Made by a program: the position numbers and the translations under genes. Positions 1-8,690 of a DNA stretch of 22,606 nt are shown here, in pieces. The stretch comes from Chara braunii (Eukaryota; Streptophyta; Charophyceae; Charales; Characeae): assembly GCA_003427395.1 (NCBI GenBank), contig BFEA01000021.1, positions 1,984,316 to 2,006,921 on the forward strand. Reading direction: 5' to 3'. A model generated the notes under the pieces. It was given only the letters and a program-made list of their open reading frames with translations, made no database searches and had not been told where the DNA came from. The stretch's first letter is position 1; every line of letters starts with the position of its first letter.

Positions 1-244
1 GGTTTAAGGTTCTCCTAACTCCCGCCCCCCTTCCTACTCTCCCGCCTCCTCCCGTCGGGCACCCTGGACCTGGACGACTCCTCCCCCCTCGAGCGGTTCG
101 GCGCCTTCGTCTCACGCGCGACCTGTAAAATCCGAGGCAAGCCGACTCACACATACTCACTCCGCTCCCGCAGCCCCCTTCCTCTTACCGGTGGGCCCCT
201 TTCCCCACACTCCTCTGAGGACTACCTCCATTCCCCTTCCAGCC
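1..244. other. C/T-rich leader or flank upstream of element A gag
   Basis: This stretch is rich in C and T on the plus strand and precedes the first gag ATG of element A. I looked for an LTR end (CA followed by a tRNA primer-binding site such as one complementary to initiator tRNA-Met) and did not find one. It is probably the untranslated leader of element A, but the LTR lies outside the window or has been lost. Confidence 0.4.
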
Positions 245-2312
245 ATGGAAGGGAGTTCATCCGAGGATATCGCCACGGCGCAGTCCACACCCCAGGTCAG
301 CGCGCCGTCAGCGGCTCATGATCAGGCCCATGCGGACACGATGGACCTTCATGCCGTCCTTATAGCAATCCAGGCACAACTTAGTACGCTTGGACCGTTG
401 CAAGCGCAAATCAATGCGCTAGCCCTCGACGTCAACCGCCTCAAGGGCTCCCCTCATCGCTCTCCACCGCTCTCACACCCCTTCCCCTACCGGCTCCGAT
501 TCCAGCTCCCAGGACTCCGGAGACGGAGTCACCATGGTTCCCCCTCCTCTACGGGCTAGGCCCAACACTCCCCCTCAGCGGTGGCGAGTGCTGCTGCCGC
601 TCAGACTACCCCGTCTGTTGCGGCAGTTCTTCCGACCACGGCCGCCCCTACCGTCTCTACTACTGCCGTAGGTGCTGCGGTCCAGGTACCGCCTTCTGGC
701 CCAACAGTTTCATCGACCCACACCGGTGTTGCTTCCCAGCTTCCCGCACCGGTCGCGGCAATATGGCTCCGCCCTCTTCTTCCTGCCTTCGTCTCCCCGC
801 CCCCACAGCAGGGTACCACCCAGGCTGGGATTCCTCCTCCCACTGGGAGACCCGCTCCGCCCCCTCCACCTCCGATCCCGCGCACCCAGCGAGTGGCCAC
901 TTTACAGGCCACCATCGCGCAGGCTCAAGCGGAGATTCTCGCTCTGAGACAGCCTCACCCATCACAGGCTGCCCACCCTTCCTCCTCGACCACCCCTTCG
1001 GTCCCCATGATGCAGGCTCGTTTCCCTCGACCTGCTCCTCAGCCTCTTCCCTCTTACCTGGCTATTCCGGGACAGCTGCCCGCGGTCGTTGCCTCCTCGT
1101 CTGCTGGTCCATCAGCCAGCGGCAACGGCCCACAGCCTTTTCCCACCCCCGCCCCAGCAGCGGCCTCGACTTACGCCGCGGCAGTGCACTCGCCTCGATC
1201 TCTCTCCCCCCGCCATCAGCACAGTGAACATCCTCCTGTGCGCACCACGGACATTCCTGAGTATGATGGCACATCCCGTGTCTCTCGCTGGTTGCAGATA
1301 GCAACACGTACACTCTCTATGACGACCACCCGTCAGGAGTTGTGGTGCGATCTGCTCGCAACCAAATTGCGAGGTAGCCCTTCCACTGCGTGGGAGGATC
1401 ATTATACCCAGCGCCTCCGAGTGGGTGAGGTCCCCACTCTGGCCGACTTTGTGGCCTTCCTTTAGGACCGCTTCGGCGCTCATCATGACGCCACCGACGC
1501 CTTAGATCGCGTCTCCCAGACCAGATGGTCCGGGTCCTCTGTACCGGCCGACTTGGAGCGTCACATCCGGGTGTTTCAGGACGCTCGCCTTATTTGCAAC
1601 GAGACGTTCCTACCGGATGTCACACTCACCGACCGGTTCCTTGTCAGCCTGCCGACTGACTACCTCCTAGGGCTATGGAGGCGATCATTCTCTTCCGCGG
1701 AGCAGGCATACGAGGCTGCGCGTCAGTACCAGAGGATGTGCAGTCGCTTCTCCGTCGCCCCATCCTCTTCGCGGCCAGCCGCCACCTCCCAATCTCGGGG
1801 TACCACCCGAGGCCGCTCCTCGTTTGCTGGTCGTTTTCGTCATCCGGCTCGACCTGGAGCGCCATTCGCTCAGCACTACAGTTCTCTCGGGTATGGAGAG
1901 GACACCTCAGCCAAGCTCGATCCTACCATTGGGGACGCCCCCGAGGACATCGAGCTTCGGGACGTCATCCAGTACCACTTGGATGACGACACTGTCCCAA
2001 TGGCCGAGCGCCTGCAGATGGCCATGTCTGCCATGGGTCGTGCACGCAGTCGGGTTGCACAGGCTGGCGCCCGCACACCCACAGTTCCTCAGATAGACCT
2101 CCCGCAGGGTTTTGTCCCTCCTCGCGGAGCTCTATCCCCCGAGGAGCGTGCCGCCCTCGAGGCCCGACGCGGCTGCCTTCATTGCCGCCAGAGATGGACA
2201 CACCTCACGGTGTCCATACCACACCGCCCTCGATCGTTACTACGCTGACATTTCTCGTCAGCGCCGATCTCAGCCCCCCCCCGGCCCCGCCCGGCCAGCC
2301 CCAGCCAGCTAG
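245..2312 (+). pseudogene. gag: Element A gag (Ty3/gypsy), broken
   Basis: This is the capsid/nucleocapsid part of a Ty3/gypsy LTR retrotransposon; the product would form the particle that packages element RNA. The frame opens at ATG 245; an in-frame ATG at 191 would add 18 residues. The N-terminal part is Ala/Pro/Ser-rich with two short heptad-like stretches (around 335-460 and 890-960) that may be coiled coils. The retrotransposon gag core follows from about 1250 to 1750 (IPEYDG, then SRWLQIA, then ADFVAFL and DRF). A zinc-knuckle-like CLHC...GHTSRC lies near 2170-2215. In-frame TAG codons at 557-559 and 1463-1465 interrupt it. The C-terminal reading moves to another frame at the zinc knuckle and returns by about 2312, where the protease frame resumes. 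It is part of a single gag-pol frame, so there is no gag/pol frameshift in this element. It is inactive as it stands. Confidence 0.8.
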
Positions 2313-2317
2313 CCACG

Positions 2318-3226
2318 GTGCAGTGTACCCCTGAGGCCTCGCTCGTAGCCGGCTTCCCGACCACCGAGTCGCAGTTTGCCCCTTTGGCTACCCCACCAGA
2401 GGATCCTCAGGACATGACAGACGCAGTTCTCTCTACCCCGTCGTCTGTCGAGGTATCGTCTGCCTCCCAGCAGACCGCCGCATCTAGCGCTTCTCCCCCG
2501 AGACTTCCGACGCGTCGCGCCATTCGCACAGCCCGTTGTAGCGCTCAGCTGGCGACTCGCGATGACGTTGTGTCATCTCTCCTGGATTTGAGCATTCTTC
2601 AGGCTCGTCAGGAGCGACTCACGAGACACGTAAACGTCCTGCGTCGTCTTCTCGCTCTTCTCTCAGACCCTGATCGTACCCTCCCCATTATCCCTATTCG
2701 CCTAGGGACATCTATGAGAGTGTATCGCGCTTTATGGGACTCTGGCTCGCAGGGATATTTCGTTCACCCTCGAGTGGTTGAGGAAACTCGTCTAGCTACC
2801 TCTGGGTCTCGCTTTCCTATCTCCGTTACCCTCGGAGATAACAAGACGCAGCGCTTCTTCGATCAGACGGTCCCCGACCTTCACTTCTCCCTCACCCTCC
2901 AGCCACCGGATAGTACCCAGGCGCCTCGACGCTACCATTCCTCCGCATACTTTGATGTGCTGGAGAGTGGGTACGACTTTATCCTTGACACTCCCTGGTC
3001 TCGCCGGTTCTATAGCACAGAGGCCGAATGGGCGACCGAGACACTCGTTCTCAAAACGAAGTGTGGTCAGACCCATCGCGTCCCCTTCATTGGAACCATG
3101 GGCGACACTCCTCCCGACCTACCTCCCCGAGACACTCGTCCCTCAGGGTCTCACCCTGACATCGCCTTCACTTCCCCTCGTTAGTTTGCTCACTTCATAC
3201 GACAGGAGGACGTCACGTTCTACTCA
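2318..3226 (+). pseudogene. Element A protease region (retropepsin-like)
   Basis: This is the aspartic protease section of the element A polyprotein, which would cut Gag-Pol into mature proteins. It stays in the same frame as gag and RT; the GTG at 2318 is only where the open stretch can be started, not a true start codon. The active-site motif is visible as LWDSGSQGYFV (D-S-G), and a later YDFILDTPW matches the family's DxILG segment with Asp where Gly is usual. About 80 residues of low-complexity linker precede the protease fold. A TAG at 3182-3184 separates it from the RT, and the frame continues directly past the stop. Without that stop it would join the RT; no separate initiation is expected. 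Confidence 0.7.
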
Positions 3227-4534
3227 GTGAACGTCATGGATCTTCTTCGCTATAATCCACTTTGTCCCGAGGTTGAGCTCATCTCTCTGGAGTCTGATCC
3301 CCCTGACCCTTCCTCCATCTTAGCGGCTCCCATCTCTACATCCACCCGTCAGCCTGCGGATACCCCCTCCACGTCCCAGGCCTCTGCGTCGTCGACTGTC
3401 GAGTCCACACATACGTCTCATGCCGACGCAGATGCTGAGGAACTCACACGGTTCACGGCAGACTTAGAGCCCGCCGTTCGCGACCTGATTCGAGAGTACC
3501 GCGACATCTTTCCCCCGTATTTCTCATACAGCGGGATTCCCCCGATGCGCGGTGTTGAGCATTTTATCCAGCTCGTGCCTGACTATCGTGTTCACCATCA
3601 GGCACCGTACCAACTCTCGATTCCAAAGGCGACGGAACTCAAGCGTCAGCTTGAGGAGCTCCTTCGACTAGGTTTCATTAAACCCAGTAACTCCCCTTGG
3701 GGTGCACCTGTCCTCTTCGCTCGCAAAGCGGACGAAACTCTCCGCCTCTGCATCGACTACCGCGGCCTTAACCGTTACACGGTTAAGAACAGTTATCCCA
3801 TGTCTCGCGCGGATGAGTTGTTTGACCGTCTGGCAGGCAACCGCTTCTTCACGAAGATCGATCTTCGTAGCGGTTACCACCAGATCCGCGTTGCCACAGA
3901 GGATCAGCCGAAGACCGCCTTCCGATCGCGCTTCGGCCACTACGAGTTCACAGTGATGCCATTCGGCCTCACCAATGTACTCGCCACCTTCCAGACGGCG
4001 ATGAACAACATCTTCAGGGACATCCTTGAAGAATACGTTCTCGTATACCTGGACGACATCCTGGTCTACAGTCGTACCTTAGAAGACCATCTCAGACACC
4101 TCCGCGATGTCCTACAACGCTTACGCAAGCATGACTTCTATGCCAAGCTCAGTAAGTGCCGCTTTGCCCAACGCAAAGTGGATTTCCTAGGACACCATGT
4201 GTCTGACCAGGGTCTCCACATGGACGACGCGAAGATCAGTGCTATTGCAGAGTGGCCCATCCCCACATCTGCCAAGCAGCTTCGCAGTTTCCTAGGCCTC
4301 ACCAGCTACTATAGTAATTTTATCCAGGGATACGCTAGGTATTTCTACGTCTTTACCTCTACCCTTCTCCGGAAGAACCCGCCGTGGTTTTGGACACCCC
4401 TGTGCGAGGACGCCTTTCGCGCCCTCAAGAAGGCGGTGACCTGTGCGTCAGTTCTTCGCCTTCCCGATTTTTATCGTCCCTTTATCGTCACCACCGATGC
4501 ATCAGATTTTGCAGTAGGAGCTGTCCTTTCTTAG
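3227..4534 (+). pseudogene. pol: Element A reverse transcriptase and start of RNase H
   Basis: This is the RNA-dependent DNA polymerase domain of element A. The Ty3/gypsy RT blocks appear in order: LGFIKPSNSPWGAPVLF, then LRLCIDYRGLN, then FTKIDLRSGYHQI, then FTVMPFGLTN and VYLDDILVYS. The YLDD catalytic box at 4046-4057 is intact. The thumb/connection follows (VDFLGHHVS, LRSFLGLTSYY), then the first RNase H strand, VTTDASDFAVGAVLS. The open stretch ends at TAG 4532-4534, where the family normally has Gln. GLTNVLATF replaces the usual GLTNAPATF, a change close to the primer grip. The RT domain itself is uninterrupted, which is unusual beside so many stops, but it has no start codon of its own and is only one part of a broken polyprotein. 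Confidence 0.9.
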
Positions 4535-5242
4535 GTGTTTCCCTCTCCTCCAGATTTACCTTACCCCCATGTTCCTCCTTTTCCCCCCCCTCCTGCTGAC
4601 ACTGCTTCTCGACTAACGCCTACCCTCCCACCACTTCCCTCCACTTACTGTCCTCCTGTTACTTAATCCCCAACCATCGCGGAGGATGGGACTGTCGAGG
4701 CTCGTGCTGGGGATTGCCCGATAGCTTTCTACTCCCGTCAGCTACTGCCAACCGAGATAAACTACACTGCCGATGAACGTGAGGTTCTCGCAGTAGTTTA
4801 TGCTACCCGGCATTGGCGTCATTATCTGCACGGGGTGCCCTTCACGGTGCGCACAGACAACTGAGTTGTCTAGGCTTTCCTCACGAAGCCTAAGCTTTCC
4901 CCTCGACAGGCATGCTGGTGGCGTGACTTATCCGAGTTCAGTTTCACCACTCAGCCCATCAAGGGTGAAACGAACCGCGTCGCCGATGCCTTGTCCCGCC
5001 GTCCTGATCACAATCAGGAACCCATCCATCTTGCTGCCATCTCCATCACCACTGTTGATCAGTCGGTGATCGACGCGTATCGCACTCAGTACCGCCACTG
5101 CCCCGATTATCGCGTCATCCACGCGACACTTCGAAGTGGCAAGACCGTTCCTTCCTACTCCCTCGGGGAGAATGGCCTTGTGTACTGGCATGGCAGATCT
5201 GTTCAGCTAGAACCACGTATCTACGTTCCCTCCACCGGATAG
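4535..5242 (+). pseudogene. pol: Element A RNase H remainder and connection to integrase
   Basis: This continues the same frame through further stops: TAA 4664-4666, TGA 4862-4864, TAG 4871-4873 and TAG 5240-5242. The RNase H motifs are recognisable after a long insertion: CPIAFYSRQLLPTE, then YTADEREVLAVVYA (catalytic Glu), then VRTDN (catalytic Asp) and VADALSRR (Asp retained). Between the first RNase H strand and CPIAFYSRQL there are about 60 proline-rich residues (roughly 4535-4717), where related elements have about ten. The section from about 5000 to 5240 is the connection to integrase (ending in GLVYWHG). The product would degrade RNA in the RNA/DNA hybrid during reverse transcription. 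Confidence 0.75.
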
Positions 5243-5413
5243 CTCCGCGTCCAGGCTGTAGCAGAGTTCCATGACCAGGCAGTTGCCGGTCATATGGGTT
5301 TCCACAAGACGTTGGCTCGTGTTTGCCGCCTATACGTCTGGCCGAAGTCCAAGGACTTTGTCAAAGCCTACATCCAGGACTTAGGCCACCAACACAGTCG
5401 CCGTTGCCGTTAA
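5243..5413 (+). pseudogene. Element A integrase fragment (N-terminal zinc-binding half only)
   Basis: The frame of element A continues past TAG 5240-5242 with EFHDQAVAGHMGFHKTLARV, the His-His half of the H2C2 zinc-binding module of retroviral-type integrases, then LYVWPKSKDFVKAYIQ. The Cys-x2-Cys pair that should follow within a few residues is absent. The frame ends at TAA 5411-5413. No catalytic core of element A follows; the sequence becomes the gag leader of element B. So element A is truncated at about residue 50 of its integrase. Confidence 0.7.
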
Positions 5414-5418
5414 CGGCG
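5375..5418. other. Junction of elements A and B, without LTR
   Basis: Homology to the integrase of element A stops at about 5380 (after AYIQ), and the gag ATG of element B is at 5419. No LTR, primer-binding site or target-site duplication can be seen between them. A short inverted repeat (CGCCGTT at 5399-5405 with AACGGCG at 5412-5418) sits just before the ATG. Confidence 0.6.
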
Positions 5419-6570
5419 ATGTCAGGCCCCTTTCCCGTACAAGCTGGCACACAACCAAGTGGCACGTCTGCAGCAGCCGCACAGACTGTTGCTTCTTCTT
5501 CTTCGGGTCCAGCGATGGGAGCTACACCACCGCAACAACCTGTTCCTCTACAGGGACAACTGCAAGGTCAATAGTACCCTAAGACCCCTATGAAACCACC
5601 TCTTGCCTTCTCAGGCGAGAGGAAGGACGAAGAACTCAACACTTGGTTGAGAACAATTCCGGTTTGGGTGAAGGCGAAAAGGACCTTGCCAGAGGACGAA
5701 GTGGTTACTGCTGCATCTTGCCTCGAAGGTAAGGCAGCCAAATGGCTAGATGGTATAGTTGCAAAGGTCGGGTATGGACGGCGTATGGCGGACTGGGCTC
5801 AGTCTATTACGTTAGACCAGTTCTTTGAGATGGTAGAAGCTCGCTGGCACAATCCTCAGCAGGCACAAATAGCCACTGATGCGATAAATAGACTAGATCA
5901 AAGAAAGTTTAAGTCAGTCAGAGAGCTTACGACTACCATAGAAAGCCTCATCGTCGTTCCAGGCATCAACTACAGTGACCAGTTCCTGTTGACTACGTTT
6001 ATTAGATGTCTTCCAGAGAACCTCAGGAACTTGCTGGCCAGCGAGGCTCGCCTCGAGTACCATTTGTTTGAGACATTGTCTAGAAACGCCTTAGACTTAG
6101 AGGCAACACTAGGCAATGCTCAACCCACCTCAGGGAACGACTCAAAGAAGAAGAAGAGTCCCCAGGAGTGGAAGAAAAAGGGGGCGAAGTTGATGATGGT
6201 TGAGTCCGATGGGACTCAAACAGAGATCGATGAGCTCACAGACCTACTGGACGTTTCAGAGTACGACGGCGAGGAGACCGCTGAGGGTAGCACCCTCGCC
6301 GCAGTAGTAAAGGCTAAGGCGGGTGGTCGAGGAAAGGGTCATCCAAAGAGTCAAGGGAAGGCCGCCTCCAATGAGACCAAAGTGGTTGATTGGATCAAGG
6401 CAGGTCTTGATCAAGACGTGTGGCGGAACCGCCGAGTGCGTGGCGCTTGTATAAACTGTGGTGAATACGGACACACCCATTACAAGTGTCAGAACGCAAA
6501 GGTCACGCAGAAGATACCTCCTAAGATGGGGGCATCTTCTTCCCAGGCTTCTAGCTCGGGAAACATGTGA
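5419..6570 (+). pseudogene. gag: Element B gag with CCHC zinc knuckle, one in-frame stop
   Basis: This is the Gag of a second, distinct Ty3/gypsy element. ATG 5419 begins an Ala/Gln/Pro/Ser-rich leader (MSGPFPVQAG), and a TAG at 5572-5574 interrupts the frame. It then stays open to TGA 6568-6570, with the downstream ATG at 5590 as a possible re-start. The capsid core is clear: PPLAFSGERKDEELNTWL, then CLEGKAAKWLDG, then FFEMVEARWHN, then FIRCLPENLRNLL. A Lys-rich stretch (KKKKSPQEWKKKG) follows, and one zinc knuckle, CINCGEYGHTHYKC (C-x2-C-x4-H-x4-C), lies at 6448-6489. The pol frame overlaps the gag end in the -1 frame, with GGGAAAC at 6558-6564. Apart from the single TAG the gag is complete, and it is less decayed than that of element A. 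Confidence 0.85.
6558..6564 (+). promoter_or_regulatory. Candidate -1 ribosomal frameshift slippery site GGGAAAC
   Basis: The heptamer GGGAAAC fits X XXY YYZ, with gag codons GGA and AAC exactly in phase. It lies one codon (ATG) before the gag TGA, and the pol frame is in the -1 frame and open at that point. The same heptamer is used for gag-pro frameshifting in some retroviruses (established knowledge). A 9-bp stem (6605-6613 with 6626-6634) lies about 40 nt downstream, farther than the usual 5-9 nt; I see no strong stem closer in. Confidence 0.55.
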
Positions 6571-7430
6571 GGCCGGTTGAAGTTTTAGCTGCTTCTACTC
6601 AAGTTGAAGTGGGTCTGATACCCTCCCCACTTCATGAGCAGGCCATAGCTAATGACTCTTTAGTCACCCCGCAGACTCATCCTGACCAAACTATGCTCTG
6701 TACGTTGGATGTGTCTGAAGCCTTAGAAGATCTGGAAAGTGAGTGGTCAAACAAGGACCCTCGCGAATCTTGGGTGGCGCTAAGGAAAGGTCCTAGAGGG
6801 GAATATTTCGTGGTGGAAGTCGATGTAGGAGGCCGCAAATGTGGTGCCTTCATAGACATAGGCTCCACGCGGAATTACATAAGTCGCGACTGTTTGGAAA
6901 GGCTGCACCTACAGGACCGGGTACGACACCTTAGTAGACCTGTAGCATCTACTCTGGCCAACAAGGAGCGTATGATAGTCACAGACTATATCAAGGATGT
7001 AGTTTGTACCTTCTCCTATGGAGGAGGATAACTTAATCATAAAATTTCGTTCTTGGTTAGCGACGACTTACCATTCGACATGTTGTTAGGCATGTACTAC
7101 CTTGAGGTTGCTAAGCCCCAGTTCAACTGGGATAAGAAGGTGCTAACGCATAAGTTGCCCGATGGCAGGACAGTCAGATTGACTAAGTTCAAAGTCAGTA
7201 GCACAATAGATACCTATGGCTGCTTGTGCGCATCAGCGTTCTATAATTATTACAAACAAAACCAAGAGGAAGGTATGTACCTTGTGTATGTCTCTAAGAA
7301 AGGGGAGACCGTAAAAACACCCCCAGAGATAGAACGCGTCGTTGCTAAGTTCCCTGATCTGTTCGAAGAGCCTACAGGAGTTGTAGAAAGGGAAGTTGTC
7401 CATGCTATAGAAATCATTCCCCCGAGTTAG
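6567..7430 (+). pseudogene. Element B protease region and pol N-terminus
   Basis: This is the pol frame (-1 relative to gag) of element B, opening within the gag stop. The retropepsin motif is FIDIGSTRNYIS, so D-I-G stands where D-S/T-G is expected; an Ile there would probably impair catalysis. The second motif, PFDMLLGMYYLE, follows at about 7075. A TAA at 7029-7031 splits the domain, and the same frame reopens at once and runs to TAG 7428-7430. The last part, KFPDLFEEPTG then HAIEIIPPS, is the usual linker into RT. The section carries both a stop and an odd active site, so it is inactive. Confidence 0.7.
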
Positions 7431-8250
7431 ATGAACTTCGGCGACAACTGAAAGAGCTGACAGAGAAGGGATGGATCCGGCCTAGTACTTCCCATACGGA
7501 TCACCAGTACTATTTGTACCAAAGAAGGGGGATACATTGAGGATGTGCATTGACTATAGAGGCCTCAATATCATCACAGTGAAGAACGCAGAGCCTCTAC
7601 CTCGCATAGACGACCTACTGGATAGGGTGCAGGGATGCAAGTACTACAGGAAGATAGACTTGAAATCCGACTATCATCAGATCGCTATAAGACCTGAGGA
7701 TCAACATAAGACAACTTTTCAGACTCGATATGGTCTGTATGAGTTTGTAGTGATGCCCTTTGGTCTTTGCAATGTGCCGGAAACATTCCAGCACGCTATG
7801 AATCGGATCTTTCATGACCATTTAGATAAGTTTGTCGTGGTTTACCTTGCATTCTGATCTTTAGTAAGTCTGCCAAGGAGCATGCACAACACGTTTAGAC
7901 TGTACTTTCACTCCTGCGGCAGCACAAGTATAAGGTCAACCTAGAGAAGTGCGAGTTTGGTCGCACTAAGATATTATACTTGGGTCATGAAGTTTCCGCG
8001 AAAGGGATTAGGCCGGAAGATGCGAAGGTGGCTAGTATTCGAGACTGGCCACGACCTCAGACTGTTACTGAGGTCAGATCTTTCTTAGGAATGTGCGGCT
8101 ACTATAGGAACTTCGTAAAGAACTATTCTACGGTCGCCTCTCCTTTGACAGATCTAACTCGACTTGACACGCCGTGGGACTGGAGTGATGAGTGCGAGGG
8201 TGCTNTCAAGCGATTGAAGCATGCACTCATGAATCATGAAGTTCTCATGG
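7431..8250 (+). pseudogene. pol: Element B reverse transcriptase, frameshifted, YxDD box lost
   Basis: This is the RT domain of element B, now spread over several frames. From about 7425 a different frame carries ELTEKGWIRPSTS, and another shift near 7493 leads into VLFVPKKGDTLRMCIDYRGLN (open from about 7498 to 7857). Clear motifs are CIDYRGLN, YRKIDLKSDYHQI and VVMPFGLCN. The catalytic box should follow VVYL, but the sequence reads VVYLAF and then a stop; about 4 nt are missing near 7848-7851, which removes the Asp pair and shifts the frame. The remaining thumb is in the pol frame with TAG 7896-7898, then ILYLGHEVSAKGIRPEDAK and VRSFLGMCGYYRNF. One base, at 8205, is undetermined (n). The enzyme cannot be functional. 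Confidence 0.85.
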
Positions 8251-8690
8251 TTCCCGATCCTCAGAAGCCATTCATAGTGACCACTGACGCAAGCCAATAC
8301 GGCATTGGCGCAGTGCTGGCTCAGCGGGATGGGAAGAAGTTGAGACCGATTAAGTACATGAGCAAGAAAATTCCATCAAAGAAAATGGCAAAGTCCACCT
8401 ACGAAAGGGAACTCTATGCTCTCTACAAGACACTTGTCCATTGGAGACACTTCCTATTGGGAAGGTTCTTCTACTTGAGGACTGATCATCAGACCCTTAA
8501 ATGGATCAAGACTCAACCGACTCTTTCTGACGCACTCAAGCGATGGATTGAAGTCATAAACTAATATGACTTCAAGCTTGAGTATCTGAAGGGAGAGTAC
8601 AACAAGGTTGCAAATGCACTATCACGTAGGGCAGACTACCTAGGTGCGCTAGTTTCTGACTTTGGTGTATCTGAAGAAGTAACTCAATCA
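8251..8690 (+). pseudogene. pol: Element B RNase H and connection
   Basis: This continues in the frame of the RT thumb. RNase H motifs in order are VTTDASQYGIGAVLAQ, PIKYMSKKIP, TYERELYALYKTLVHWRHFL and LRTDHQTLKW. The spacing between the first two is the usual short one, unlike element A. A TAA at 8562-8564 breaks the frame just before YDFKLEYLKGEYNKVANALSR. In that last motif the family has Asp (ADALSR), but here it is Asn (ANALSR, codon AAT). The domain would remove RNA from the cDNA hybrid. Confidence 0.8.

Noticed and set aside
601-965. Minus-strand Gly-rich open frames opposite element A gag
   Set aside because: They are shadows of the proline/alanine-rich gag codons.
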